Positions 51,586 through 60,903 of a stretch of DNA of 64,000 nt are shown piece by piece (positions within the stretch are counted from its first letter, which is position 1; each line of letters starts with the position of its first letter). The notes below the pieces were generated by a model. That model was not told the DNA's origin. It saw nothing but the letters and a program-made list of their open reading frames with translations, and searched no databases. This stretch comes from Paraburkholderia sp. Ac-20340 (GTDB lineage: Bacteria > Pseudomonadota > Gammaproteobacteria > Burkholderiales > Burkholderiaceae), in NCBI RefSeq assembly GCF_017104965.1, contig NZ_JAAGPR010000036.1, forward strand, positions 25,311-89,310, written 5' to 3'. Both the position numbers and the translations under genes were made by a program.

Positions 51586-51661
51586 AAGAGTTTACGCACC
51601 ACAACAACCGCCTTCACGGCGAATCATTGTCTTCACTTACCCACGTTGGGAGAAGCGCACG

Positions 51662-52561
51662 ATGAACACCAGCAAAACGATCGCGGCATTGACGCTAGGC
51701 CTGGCCACGCTGGCAAGTACCGCATACGCAGACGACCTCACCGGCACGCTCAAGAAAGTGCACGACAGCGGCGTGATCGTGCTCGGCACGCGCGAATCGT
51801 CGATTCCGTTTTCGTATTACGACCAGAACCAGAACGTGATCGGCTATTCGCAGGAGATCGCGCTGAAGATCGTCGATGCGGTGAAGCAGAAGACCGGCAC
51901 GCCCAACCTCAAGGTCAAGACAATTCCAATTACCTCGCAGAATCGTATTCCGCTCGTGCAGAACGGCACGATCGACTTCGAATGCGGCTCGACCACCAAT
52001 ACGTTCGAACGCCAGAATCAGGCCGCGTTTTCGAACAGCATCTTTCTCTATGGCATTCGCTTTATCACGCGCAAGGATTCGGGCGTGAAGGATTTTCCCG
52101 ATCTCGCGGGCAAGACCGTGGCGACCACGGCGGGCACGTCGGATGAACGCATGCTGCGCAAGATGAACGAAGAGAAGCACATGAACATGACGATCATCAG
52201 CGCAAAAGATCACGCCGAATCGTTCCTCAACGTGACGACCGGGCGTGCCGTGGCGTTCGTGATGGACGAGCCGCTGCTCTACGGCGAGCGCGCGAAGACG
52301 AAGAACCCGCAGGATTATGTGGTGACGGGGACGCCGCCGGTATCGGAGAACTACGCGTGCATGCTGCGTCGTGACGATCCGCAGTTCAAGGCGCTGGTGG
52401 ATGAAACGGTGGCGAAGATGCAGACGTCGGGCGAAATGGCGAAGCTCTATACCAAGTGGTTCACCGAGCCGATTCCGCCGACCAATATGAATCTGGACTA
52501 TCCGCTTTCGCAGCAGATGAAGGATCTGTTTGCGCATCCGAACGACAAGGCGCTCGATTGA
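51662..52561 (+). CDS. Amino acid ABC transporter substrate-binding protein, GltI-like (299 aa)
   Basis: Periplasmic binding protein with a signal peptide (1-23, STAYA). The SBP_bac_3 fold is visible in GVIVLGTRESSIPFSYYDQNQ, NGTIDFECGSTTNTFERQ and VATTAGTSDERMLRKMNEE, closest to the glutamate/aspartate GltI group. No permease or ATPase gene lies nearby, so it must share membrane components coded elsewhere. It lies 76 bases after the D-amino acid dehydrogenase. Confidence 0.9.
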   Translation: MNTSKTIAALTLGLATLASTAYADDLTGTLKKVHDSGVIVLGTRESSIPFSYYDQNQNVIGYSQEIALKIVDAVKQKTGTPNLKVKTIPITSQNRIPLVQNGTIDFECGSTTNTFERQNQAAFSNSIFLYGIRFITRKDSGVKDFPDLAGKTVATTAGTSDERMLRKMNEEKHMNMTIISAKDHAESFLNVTTGRAVAFVMDEPLLYGERAKTKNPQDYVVTGTPPVSENYACMLRRDDPQFKALVDETVAKMQTSGEMAKLYTKWFTEPIPPTNMNLDYPLSQQMKDLFAHPNDKALD

Positions 52562-52604
52562 TTTACGCCTGCGCGTAGCGCGCTTTTCGCAAAAGCAAAA
52601 AGAA

Positions 52605-52636
52605 AATGCCGCAGTCCTGTGAAGGATTGCGGCATT
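52605..52636 (-). terminator. Terminator of the tRNA-Val gene (bidirectional)
   Basis: AATGCCGCAGTCCT pairs with AGGATTGCGGCATT (one G-T wobble) around GTGA. On the minus strand it is followed by TTTTCTTTTT, so it ends the tRNA transcript and faces the binding-protein gene. Confidence 0.85.
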
Positions 52637-52679
52637 GTCATTGCGCAGCGAACTGAGCCGCGCGGTACTGCATATTCGT

Positions 52680-52756
52680 TGGTAGGCTCGATTGGATTCG
52701 AACCAACGACCCCCACCATGTCAAGGTGGTGCTCTAACCAACTGAGCTACGAGCCT
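52680..52756 (-). tRNA. tRNA-Val (anticodon GAC)
   Basis: The minus strand folds as a complete cloverleaf: acceptor AGGCTCG/CGAGCCT, D arm GCTC...GAGC, anticodon stem CCACC/GGTGG with loop TTGACAT, and T arm with TTCGAAT. CCA is encoded. The anticodon GAC reads valine GUC/GUU codons. Confidence 0.96.
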
Positions 52757-52849
52757 GTTGAGAGCGCGAATTATAGAGAGGGTATTTGAGCCTTGCAAGC
52801 CTTTTTCGCAAATTGTTGAAAAAACTTTGGCAGGGCTGTTTTGGGGCGC

Positions 52850-53674
52850 TTATGAAGTCGTGCGCTTTGTTCCTTCCTTTGTCCCTTCTGCCGCGGCTTC
52901 CAGCGCGGTCTCCATCTCCTGGGCGGCGCGCTGTAATTCGGGCACGAAGCGGCGCACGGCTTCAGCCGGATTGATCGCCTGCTCCAGATAGATCACGTTG
53001 AGGCTCGCGATCACGCGGCCATGCGCGCCGATCGCCACCGCGAGCGCGCCGATCTTGCGCTGGTCCGACCAATCGCCGTGATTCGAGCCGAAGCCATCCG
53101 CGTGCGTCTGCCGTACGAGATTGCGGATGAAGGCCGCATCCGTGGCGAGCTTCTGCTGCTGCTCGCCGCCTGCGCCCGCGCGCAGCATGTCGAGAATATC
53201 GTCGCGCTCCGCTTCCGGGCAGTGGGCGAAATAGGCGCGGCCCGCGGCCGTGAGCAGCATCGGCAGACGCCGGCCCACCATCGCGCGGTGAAACGAGAGC
53301 GGGCTGAAGCGGTGCGTGGTCTCGCGGATGATCATCGCGTCGCCGTCGGGCGTCGTGAGGTCGGAAGGCCAGACGACCCGCTGCATCATCTGGCCCATGA
53401 TTGGCGGCGCGATGGTGGCGATGAGTTCGTCGTCGGTGAAGCCTTCGCTCAGCGCGCGCACGTTCATCGTCAGGCGAAAGCTGTCGTCCGATGCGCTGCG
53501 CCGCACGAGGTTTTCTTCCACCAGCGTTTCCAGCAAACGCCGCACGGTGGTGCGATGAAGACCCGTCGCCTCGCTCAACTGCTGGCTCGTTGCACGGCCG
53601 TTTTCCATCGCGTTGAGCGCCCGCAGCACCTGCAGGCCGCGTGCGAGCCCGCGCACGTTTGCATACTTTGTCAT
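52850..53674 (-). CDS. mhpR: IclR-family activator MhpR (274 aa)
   Basis: An N-terminal winged HTH (VRGLARGLQVLRALNAMENG, LSEATGLHRTTVRRLLETLVEENLV) with an IclR ligand domain (AMVGRRLPMLLTAAGRAYFAHCPEAERDDIL). It is divergent from mhpA with a clear dyad between. In E. coli MhpR activates the mhp genes in response to 3-(3-hydroxyphenyl)propionate, and gene order here supports the same role. The C-terminus has a charged tail (EGTKEGTKRTTS). Confidence 0.93.
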   Translation of the reverse strand: MTKYANVRGLARGLQVLRALNAMENGRATSQQLSEATGLHRTTVRRLLETLVEENLVRRSASDDSFRLTMNVRALSEGFTDDELIATIAPPIMGQMMQRVVWPSDLTTPDGDAMIIRETTHRFSPLSFHRAMVGRRLPMLLTAAGRAYFAHCPEAERDDILDMLRAGAGGEQQQKLATDAAFIRNLVRQTHADGFGSNHGDWSDQRKIGALAVAIGAHGRVIASLNVIYLEQAINPAEAVRRFVPELQRAAQEMETALEAAAEGTKEGTKRTTS

Positions 53675-53699
53675 CGAAAAATCGCTTGTAAATCAACTG

Positions 53700-53716
53700 T
53701 GTGCATTCTATGCACA
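53700..53716. promoter_or_regulatory. MhpR operator candidate
   Basis: TGTGCAT-TCT-ATGCACA is a perfect 7-bp inverted repeat with a 3-base spacer in the mhpR-mhpA gap, about 100 bases before mhpA and 26 before mhpR. The half-site contains the GTGCA core I recall from E. coli MhpR sites. Confidence 0.7.
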
Positions 53717-53816
53717 TTTCTCTCAAATTGTTGAGCGCGTGTCGCCGCGAATCTAGACTCGCTTTCATGCCTTGCATGAGATCGCCCCGACCAAGGGCGA
53801 CTGACACGGAGACACT

Positions 53817-55682
53817 ATGAACACCTCTTCCGCCGCTGCGGACGTTGCCGCCGTGGACACGGCCGCCGTGGGCACGGTTCGCTCGCGCCAACGTGCCACC
53901 GACGTCGCCATCATCGGCGCGGGCCCCGTGGGCCTGATGATCGCCAATATCCTGGGTCTCCAGGGCGTGCGCGTCACCCTCATCGAAAAGCTCGACCAGA
54001 TTATCGACTATCCGCGCGCAATTGGTTTGGATGACGAAGCATTGCGCGTGTTTCAATCGATCGGTCTCGCCGACGCGCTGTTGCCGCACACCACGCCCGA
54101 CCACTGGATGCGCTTCGTCACGAAGGACAACCATTGCTTCGCGTCGATCGAGCCGCGTACCGATGAATTCGGCTGGCCGCGCCGCAATGCCTTTATTCAG
54201 CCGCTGGCCGATCGCGTGCTGTATGAAGGGCTCGCACGCTTCGAACATGTCGACGTGCTGTTCGGACATACGGTCAATGGCTTTGTGCAGGACGCGCAGG
54301 GCGTGTCGATCGACGTGAGCGCTGCGAATGGCGAGCGCAGCACGATTCGCGCCGCTTATATGGTGGGCGCCGATGGCGGCAACAGTTTCGTGCGCCGTGC
54401 GCTCAACGTGCCTTTCGAAGGCCGCACGAAGCCGAATCAATGGATCGTCGTGGATGTGCGCAACGACCCGATCGGCTCGCCGCATATCTATATGCATTGC
54501 GATCACGAGCGCCCTTATGTATCGGCGGCGCTGCCGCACGGCATTCGCCGCTTCGAATTCATGGTGATGCCCGGCGAAACCGAGGAAGAACTTTCGAAGC
54601 CCGCGAATATGGCCGCGCTGATCCGCAAAGTGGTCGCGGACCCGGACAAGGTCGATTACATCCGCAAGCGCGTCTATACGCACAACGCGCGTCTGGCCGA
54701 AACCTTTTGCGTCGATCGCATTCTGCTGGCGGGCGACGCCGCGCACATCATGCCGGTGTGGCAGGGCCAGGGTTACAACAGCGGCATTCGCGACGCAAAC
54801 AATCTGGGCTGGAAACTGGCGATGGTCGCGAAGGGTCTCGCCGATGGTCGTCTGCTCGATACCTATACCGTCGAGCGCCGCGCACACGCACGATCGATGA
54901 TTCATCTCTCCGAAGTCGCCGGCGATATCTTCGCGCCGGCGACGCGATTCGGCGCGCGCTTTCGCGACGCCTTTGTGAAGTCGATGAACGTATTCCCCTC
55001 GGTGAAGCGCTATTTCGTGGAGATGCGTTTCAAGCCGATGCCGCGTTATGAGGCCGGTGTCGTGCTGCTGCCGCCGCAGAAACCAACGGGCGGCTGGCTC
55101 GCACGCGTGCTCGAACGCTCGGGCGATTCCGCGCCGGGCCGTCTGCTGGGTTTGATGAGCCAGAAACGCGATTCGCTGCTCGGGCGCCTCGCTTATGGGC
55201 GCGATCCGCTGGCGGCCTCGCCGGTGGGCCGCATGTTTATCCAGCCGCGCGTGCGTTCGAGCGATGGCCGCGTCGTGCGTCTGGACGATGCGATCGGCAA
55301 CGGCTTTGTGGTGCTTGCATGGGGCGCGGACCCGACCTTCGGTCTCACGCCGCAAGCGCGTGCGGTGTGGGAACGCCTGGGCGCGCGCTTCGTGTTCGCC
55401 AAGCCCGACGTGCAACTCGATTACACCGATGACGTGCCCGAAGGCGTGCTCGCGCTCGGCGATGTGCAAGGACGTCTCAAGGACTGGTTCAGCCAGCGGC
55501 CGGAATCGGTCGTGCTGCTGCGCCCGGACCGCTTCGTGGCGGGCGTGTGCACGCCGCAGCAGGTCTCGGACGCCATCGTCGAACTCGCGGGCAAATTGGG
55601 CATGAGCGACAGCGCGGTGCGCGAAGCCGTTGCATCACATCGTCCCGCGCGCGCAAACGTCGCTGTCGCGCAGGCAGCATGA
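53817..55682 (+). CDS. mhpA: 3-(3-hydroxyphenyl)propionate hydroxylase MhpA (621 aa)
   Basis: FAD/NADH monooxygenase that adds the second ring hydroxyl, giving 2,3-dihydroxyphenylpropionate. The FAD motif is VAIIGAGPVGLMIANILG; the second FAD/NADH motif DG is in YMVGADGGNSFVRRAL; the GD motif is AGDAAHIMPVWQGQGYNSG. An Ala-rich N-terminal tail (~25 residues) and a thioredoxin-like C-terminal domain complete the protein. First gene of the mhp operon; mhpB starts 14 bases after it. Confidence 0.95.
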   Translation: MNTSSAAADVAAVDTAAVGTVRSRQRATDVAIIGAGPVGLMIANILGLQGVRVTLIEKLDQIIDYPRAIGLDDEALRVFQSIGLADALLPHTTPDHWMRFVTKDNHCFASIEPRTDEFGWPRRNAFIQPLADRVLYEGLARFEHVDVLFGHTVNGFVQDAQGVSIDVSAANGERSTIRAAYMVGADGGNSFVRRALNVPFEGRTKPNQWIVVDVRNDPIGSPHIYMHCDHERPYVSAALPHGIRRFEFMVMPGETEEELSKPANMAALIRKVVADPDKVDYIRKRVYTHNARLAETFCVDRILLAGDAAHIMPVWQGQGYNSGIRDANNLGWKLAMVAKGLADGRLLDTYTVERRAHARSMIHLSEVAGDIFAPATRFGARFRDAFVKSMNVFPSVKRYFVEMRFKPMPRYEAGVVLLPPQKPTGGWLARVLERSGDSAPGRLLGLMSQKRDSLLGRLAYGRDPLAASPVGRMFIQPRVRSSDGRVVRLDDAIGNGFVVLAWGADPTFGLTPQARAVWERLGARFVFAKPDVQLDYTDDVPEGVLALGDVQGRLKDWFSQRPESVVLLRPDRFVAGVCTPQQVSDAIVELAGKLGMSDSAVREAVASHRPARANVAVAQAA

Positions 55683-55696
55683 GCAGGAGCCGCATT

Positions 55697-56656
55697 GTGA
55701 ACGCCAGCATGCCGATACACCTCGAGTGCCTTTCGCACACGCCGCTGCACGGTTACTTCGATCCGCCTCCTGACGTGGTGGCCGAAGTCGAACGCGTAGG
55801 CCGCGAAGCACGCGCACGCGTCGAGGCATTCCAGCCCGATCTGATCGTTGCGTTCGCACCCGATCATTTCAACGGCTTCTTCTACGACATGATGCCGCCG
55901 TTCTGCATCGGCGCGAAAGCGCAGGCAATCGGCGATTTCAAAAGCCTCGCGGGCACGCTGCCGGTGCCCGAAGAACTGGCCCACGCGCTCGCGCAAAGCG
56001 TGTTGGCCGCCGATATCGACGTGGCGCTCTCGTACCGTATGCAGGTCGATCACGGCTGCGCGCAAGCGCTCGAAGTGCTCACGGGCGGGCTCGATCGCTA
56101 TCCGGTGATTCCGGTGTTCATCAACTCCGTCGCGCCGCCGATGGCGACGCTGCGCCGCGCGCGTTTGCTTGGCGAAGCGATCGGACGCTTCATGGCGAGC
56201 ACGGGCAAGCGCGTGCTGGTGGTGGGATCGGGCGGCATCTCGCACGAACCGCCGGTGCCCGAACTCTTTGGCGCCACGCCTGAAATTGCCGAGCGTTTGA
56301 TTGCGGGCCGCAATCCTTCCGCCGATTCGCGCGACGCGCGTGAGGCGCGCACCGTGGCCGCCGCGAAAGCGTTCACGAACGGCGATAGCCACTTGCATCC
56401 GCTGAATCCCGAATGGGATCGCGCGTTTCTCGCACTGCTGGCTTCGGGCGAGTTGACGGCCGTGGACGGCATGACCAATGCGGCCATTACGCGTGACGGC
56501 GGCAAGTCCGCGCACGAGATCCGCACGTGGGTGGCCGCGTTCGGCGTGCTCGCGGCGTTCGGGCCGTATTGCGCGTCGCTCGATTATTACCGCGCGATTC
56601 CTGAATGGATTGCGGGTTTCGCCACCATGCACGCCACGCCCACGCAGGCGGCCTGA
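55697..56656 (+). CDS. mhpB: 2,3-dihydroxyphenylpropionate 1,2-dioxygenase MhpB (319 aa)
   Basis: Type III extradiol dioxygenase that opens the ring to hydroxy-oxononadienedioate. Iron-binding and catalytic residues are visible in FAPDHFNGFFYD, MQVDHGCAQALE and GSGGISHEPPVPEL. GTG 55697 is chosen because AGGAG sits 7 bases before it; ATG 55709 (MPIHLECLSHTPLHGY) is possible but lacks a site, and ATG 55679 would precede the ribosome-binding site. Confidence 0.95.
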   Translation: MNASMPIHLECLSHTPLHGYFDPPPDVVAEVERVGREARARVEAFQPDLIVAFAPDHFNGFFYDMMPPFCIGAKAQAIGDFKSLAGTLPVPEELAHALAQSVLAADIDVALSYRMQVDHGCAQALEVLTGGLDRYPVIPVFINSVAPPMATLRRARLLGEAIGRFMASTGKRVLVVGSGGISHEPPVPELFGATPEIAERLIAGRNPSADSRDAREARTVAAAKAFTNGDSHLHPLNPEWDRAFLALLASGELTAVDGMTNAAITRDGGKSAHEIRTWVAAFGVLAAFGPYCASLDYYRAIPEWIAGFATMHATPTQAA

Positions 56657-56692
56657 ACGTAACGAACTGCATCGAAGAACCTGGAGAACGGC

Positions 56693-57481
56693 ATGACCGA
56701 TCCAACACTCATCGCGGCGCTGGCCGCACGTTTGCGCGAAGCGGAAGGCTCGCGCGCGGTGATCGAGCCGGTGCGCGGCGAAATCGCCATCGACGATATC
56801 GCTACGGCTTATGCCGTGCAGCAAGCCAATGTCGATCTGCGCGTGCAGAACGGCGAGCGCATCGTGGGCCGCAAGATCGGCCTCACATCGCGCGCGGTGC
56901 AGCAGCAACTGGGCGTCGATCAGCCCGACTTCGGCGCGCTATTCGCCTCGATGGCGTACGGCGACGGCGAACCGATTCCGCTCTCGCAACTGATCCAGCC
57001 GAAAGTGGAAGCGGAAATCGCGCTCGTGCTCGAACGCGATCTCACGCATGACAAGCACACCTTCGTCGATATTCTGCGCGCGAGTGCGTATGCACTGGCG
57101 GCCATCGAAATCGTCGATAGCCGGATTCAGAACTGGGATATCCGCTTCGTCGATACGGTCGCGGACAACGCGTCGAGTGCGCGTTTTGTCGTGGGCAGCC
57201 GTCCCGTGCCGCTTTCGCAAATCGATTTGAGTGCCTGCGCGATGACACTTTCGCGCGATAACGAAGTGCTCTCGCGCGGCAATGGCGCCGCGTGTCTGGG
57301 CAATCCACTCAATGCGGCCGTGTGGCTCGCGGACCGCATGGTGCAACTCGGCACGCCGCTGCGTGCCGGCGACGTGGTGCTCACGGGCGCGCTTGGACCC
57401 ATGGTCGCCGTGAAGGAACCCGGCACTTACACCGCGCAGATCGACGGCCTCGGCAGCGTCCGCGCGACTTTCACCGCCTGA
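56693..57481 (+). CDS. mhpD: 2-oxopent-4-enoate hydratase MhpD (262 aa)
   Basis: Adds water to 2-hydroxypenta-2,4-dienoate to give 4-hydroxy-2-oxovalerate. Family landmarks: GRKIGLTSRAVQQQLGVDQPDFG, EAEIALVLERDL (metal ligands), VDNIAS-like VADNASSARFVVG and TGALGPMVAV. Normal length. GGAG lies 8 bases upstream of ATG 56693. Third gene of the operon. Confidence 0.95.
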   Translation: MTDPTLIAALAARLREAEGSRAVIEPVRGEIAIDDIATAYAVQQANVDLRVQNGERIVGRKIGLTSRAVQQQLGVDQPDFGALFASMAYGDGEPIPLSQLIQPKVEAEIALVLERDLTHDKHTFVDILRASAYALAAIEIVDSRIQNWDIRFVDTVADNASSARFVVGSRPVPLSQIDLSACAMTLSRDNEVLSRGNGAACLGNPLNAAVWLADRMVQLGTPLRAGDVVLTGALGPMVAVKEPGTYTAQIDGLGSVRATFTA

Positions 57482-57494
57482 AACAGGACTTCAA

Positions 57495-58445
57495 ATGGCT
57501 TCCGAAAAACTCAAGGCCGCGATCATCGGCTCCGGCAATATCGGCACGGACCTGATGATCAAGATCATGCGCCACAGCCAGCATCTGGACATGGCGGCGA
57601 TGGTCGGCATCGATCCCAACTCCGATGGTCTCGCGCGCGCTGCGCGTCTGGGCGTGGCGACCACGCATGAAGGCGTGGAAGGGCTCACGCGTTTGCCAGT
57701 TTTCAACGAAATCGATTTCGTATTCGATGCGACTTCGGCGGGCGCGCATATCAAGAACGATGCGCTGCTGCGTAAATTGAAGCCGTCGATTCGCGTGATC
57801 GATTTGACGCCCGCGGCGATTGGGCCTTATTGCGTGCCGGTAGTGAATCTCGACGCGCATATCGACGCGCCCAACGTGAATATGGTCACGTGCGGCGGTC
57901 AGGCGACGATTCCCATCGTGGCCGCCGTTTCACGTGTGGCGAAAGTGCATTACGCGGAAATTGTCGCTTCGATCAGCAGCAAATCGGCGGGACCGGGCAC
58001 GCGCGCGAATATCGACGAATTCACCGAAACCACGTCTAAGGCAATTGAAGCGGTGGGCGGCGCGGCGAAAGGTAAAGCCATCATCGTGCTCAATCCGGCC
58101 GAGCCGCCTGTGATGATGCGCGACACGGTTTATACGCTTTCCGCAATGGCAGATCGTGAAGCCGTGGAGCGATCGATCGCAGAAACCGTAGCGAAAGTGC
58201 ATGCCTACGTGCCGGGTTATCGCCTCAAGCAACAAGTGCAATTCGACGAAATTCCTGAAAGCGCGCCGTTGAATATTCCGGGCCTTGGAAAATTCAGCGG
58301 CCTGAAAACCTCGGTGTTTCTCGAAGTGGAAGGCGCCGCGCACTATCTGCCCGCGTATGCCGGCAATCTCGACATCATGACATCCGCCGCGCTCGCAACG
58401 GCCGAGCGTATGGCGCAAACGCTCTTGAGCGTGCAGGGAGCGTAA
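57495..58445 (+). CDS. mhpF: Acetaldehyde dehydrogenase (acylating) MhpF (316 aa)
   Basis: Converts acetaldehyde, NAD and CoA to acetyl-CoA. The NAD motif is AAIIGSGNIGTDLMIKI and the catalytic Cys lies in MVTCGGQATIPIV. MhpF forms a complex with the aldolase MhpE, whose gene follows after 4 bases, so the toxic aldehyde is channelled. AGGA site upstream of ATG 57495. Confidence 0.96.
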   Translation: MASEKLKAAIIGSGNIGTDLMIKIMRHSQHLDMAAMVGIDPNSDGLARAARLGVATTHEGVEGLTRLPVFNEIDFVFDATSAGAHIKNDALLRKLKPSIRVIDLTPAAIGPYCVPVVNLDAHIDAPNVNMVTCGGQATIPIVAAVSRVAKVHYAEIVASISSKSAGPGTRANIDEFTETTSKAIEAVGGAAKGKAIIVLNPAEPPVMMRDTVYTLSAMADREAVERSIAETVAKVHAYVPGYRLKQQVQFDEIPESAPLNIPGLGKFSGLKTSVFLEVEGAAHYLPAYAGNLDIMTSAALATAERMAQTLLSVQGA

Positions 58446-58449
58446 AGCG

Positions 58450-59481
58450 ATGAGCAAGAAACTCTATATCTCCGATGTGACGCTGCGCGACGGCAGCCAC
58501 GCGATTCGTCATCAGTATTCGATTCAGAACGTGCAGGACATCGCTCGTGCGCTGGATAAGGCGAAAGTCGATTCGATCGAAGTCGCGCATGGCGACGGTC
58601 TGCAAGGTTCGAGCTTTAACTACGGCTTCGGCGCCCATAGCGATCTCGAATGGATCGAAGCGGTTGCAGACGTGGTGAAGCACGCGAAGATCGCCACGCT
58701 GCTGCTGCCGGGCATCGGCACGATTCACGATCTGAAGGCGGCGTATCACGCGGGCGCGCGCATCGTGCGTGTGGCCACGCATTGCACCGAAGCCGATATT
58801 TCGAGGCAGCACATCGAATACGCGCGTGAACTCGGCATGGATACGGTCGGCTTTCTGATGATGAGCCATATGACCACGCCGGAGAGTCTCGCCGTCGAAG
58901 CGAAGAAGATGGAAAGCTACGGCGCGACTTGTATTTACGTGGTCGATTCGGGCGGCGCACTGACGATGAATGATGTGCGGGATCGATTCCGCGCCGTGAA
59001 AAGCGTGCTCAAACCGGAAACGCAAACAGGTATGCACGCGCATCACAATCTCTCGCTGGGCGTGGCGAATTCGCTCGTCGCCGTTGAAGAAGGTTGCGAC
59101 CGCATCGATGCATCGCTGGCCGGAATGGGCGCGGGTGCGGGCAATGCGCCGCTCGAAGTGTTTATCGCCGCGGCAGAACGCATGGGCTGGAATCACGGCG
59201 CCGATCTCTACACGCTGATGGACGCGGCTGACGACATCGTGCGTCCGCTGCAGGATCGCCCTGTACGTGTGGATCGCGAAACACTCGCGCTGGGTTATGC
59301 CGGCGTGTACTCGAGTTTTCTGCGTCACTCCGAAGTGGCCGCGAAGAAATACGGTCTGAAAACCGTGGACATTCTTGTCGAACTGGGCAAGCGCCGCATG
59401 GTGGGCGGCCAGGAAGACATGATCGTGGACGTGGCGCTCGATCTGAAGCAGCGCGCCCAAGCCGCAACATCCCAGTCATAA
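58450..59481 (+). CDS. mhpE: 4-hydroxy-2-oxovalerate aldolase MhpE (343 aa)
   Basis: Metal-dependent class II aldolase splitting 4-hydroxy-2-oxovalerate into pyruvate and acetaldehyde. The N-terminal VTLRDGSHAIRHQYS supplies the Arg/Asp of the active site, and GMHAHHNLSLGVANS the metal-binding His pair. A C-terminal communication domain follows. GGGAG lies 11 bases before the start. Forms a complex with MhpF. Confidence 0.96.
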   Translation: MSKKLYISDVTLRDGSHAIRHQYSIQNVQDIARALDKAKVDSIEVAHGDGLQGSSFNYGFGAHSDLEWIEAVADVVKHAKIATLLLPGIGTIHDLKAAYHAGARIVRVATHCTEADISRQHIEYARELGMDTVGFLMMSHMTTPESLAVEAKKMESYGATCIYVVDSGGALTMNDVRDRFRAVKSVLKPETQTGMHAHHNLSLGVANSLVAVEEGCDRIDASLAGMGAGAGNAPLEVFIAAAERMGWNHGADLYTLMDAADDIVRPLQDRPVRVDRETLALGYAGVYSSFLRHSEVAAKKYGLKTVDILVELGKRRMVGGQEDMIVDVALDLKQRAQAATSQS

Positions 59482-59484
59482 CGC

Positions 59485-59517
59485 ACGCCGCGTGTCGCTT
59501 GAAGCGACCCGCGGCGT
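59485..59517 (+). other. Large intercistronic hairpin between mhpE and mhpT
   Basis: ACGCCGCG pairs with CGCGGCGT and an inner GTCGC pairs with GCGAC around TTGAA, giving a 13-pair hairpin with one mismatch. No T-run follows. It could protect the upstream message from 3' exonucleases or weaken transcription into mhpT. Confidence 0.6.
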
Positions 59518-59593
59518 TGCTACGTCGTACCTGCAGGACAAACGATTAGCCGCCGGCAAGAGCGGCTGACACCCAACATTGGAGACTTTACAA

Positions 59594-60832
59594 ATGACGT
59601 CACGAATCAGTGGTGCTGGAGGCAATAACAAGGCGACGATCGCCCTGTGTCTCGCCGTGGCCTTGCTCGAAGGCCTGGACCTGCAATCGGCGGGCGTGGC
59701 CGGGCCGCGCATGGCGAAGGAATTCTCGCTCGCGTTGTCGCAAATGGGCTGGGCATTCAGCGCGGGCGCAATCGGCCTGCTGCCGGGCGCGGCGCTGGGC
59801 GGGCGCCTGGCGGACCGTCTCGGGCGCAAGCGCGTGCTGATGGCGTCGGTCACGCTCTTCGGCCTGTTTTCGCTTGCGACCACGCTGGTGTGGAGTTTCG
59901 AAAGCCTTGTGATCGCGCGCTTCCTCACGGGGCTCGGGCTGGGCGCCGCGATGCCCAACCTGATCGCGTTGTGTTCGGAGGCGGCCGGTCCGCAGCAGCG
60001 CAGCACGGCGGTTGGCGCGATGTACTGCGGTATGCCGTTCGGCGCGGCTATTGCTGCCGTGATCGGCATGCTGGGTTCCAGCCCGGCTAGCTGGCGCGAT
60101 GTGTTCTACGTCGGCGGTCTGGGGCCGATTGTGATGGTGCCGCTGCTCGGCCTCTTTCTGCGCGAATCGCATCAGTTCGTGGCTGCGCGCGCGGCGAGCA
60201 CCGTGCGCGAGGGCGTGCCCGGCGTGAGCGAAGCGCTTTGGGGTCAGGGCCGTGCCCGTACCACGATCGCGTTGTGGATCAGTTATCTCGGCACGCTGAT
60301 CGTGCTGTATTTCCTGATGAACTGGCTGCCTTCGATGGTGCTCTCGCGCGGCCTCACGCGTGTGCAATCGAACATCGTGCTGATGATGTTCAACATCGGC
60401 GGCGGGATTGGAGCCGTTGCGATCGCAACGATCATGGATCGATTCGGCCGTCGCCGCACGGTGATCGGCATGTATGCGGGGATTGCGCTGGCGCTCGCCG
60501 CGCTGGCGAGCGCGGGCGGCGCGGTATCGATGGCCTGCGGCGGTCTGTTGTGCGGGCTGTTTCTGGTGGGCGGCCAGTCGGTGCTCTACGCGCTCGCAGG
60601 CCACGCCTATCCCACCGAAGTGCGCGGCACGGGCGTGGGCGCAGCGGTCGCGGTTGGGCGGCTGGGATCGATACTCGGGCCGCTCGTGGCCGGGCAATTG
60701 TTCGCGCTGGGGCAGAGCGCATCGATGCTGGTGGCGTCGAGCATTCCGTTGTGCGTGATCGCCGCGCTCGCCGCATTGACGGTGGTTGGCGGATTTGCGC
60801 AACGCAATGCGACAGGCGCACAAGGCGTTTAA
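59594..60832 (+). CDS. mhpT: MFS transporter MhpT for 3-(3-hydroxyphenyl)propionate (412 aa)
   Basis: Aromatic acid:proton symporter-type MFS protein with about 12 segments. The signature loop DRLGRKRVLMASV lies between segments 2 and 3, with a second copy RFGRRRTVIGMY at mid-protein. LLEGLDLQSAGVAGPRMAKEF is typical of the aromatic acid transporter group. ATG 59594 with GGAG is chosen over an in-frame start at 59579. Its place inside the mhp cluster gives the substrate. Confidence 0.92.
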   Translation: MTSRISGAGGNNKATIALCLAVALLEGLDLQSAGVAGPRMAKEFSLALSQMGWAFSAGAIGLLPGAALGGRLADRLGRKRVLMASVTLFGLFSLATTLVWSFESLVIARFLTGLGLGAAMPNLIALCSEAAGPQQRSTAVGAMYCGMPFGAAIAAVIGMLGSSPASWRDVFYVGGLGPIVMVPLLGLFLRESHQFVAARAASTVREGVPGVSEALWGQGRARTTIALWISYLGTLIVLYFLMNWLPSMVLSRGLTRVQSNIVLMMFNIGGGIGAVAIATIMDRFGRRRTVIGMYAGIALALAALASAGGAVSMACGGLLCGLFLVGGQSVLYALAGHAYPTEVRGTGVGAAVAVGRLGSILGPLVAGQLFALGQSASMLVASSIPLCVIAALAALTVVGGFAQRNATGAQGV

Positions 60833-60903
60833 GGATTTTTTGGCGGAGCGGGCAAGCGCCCGCTTCATAACGAATTAGCGGGTTTTACTGCAAGGATCTC
60901 ATC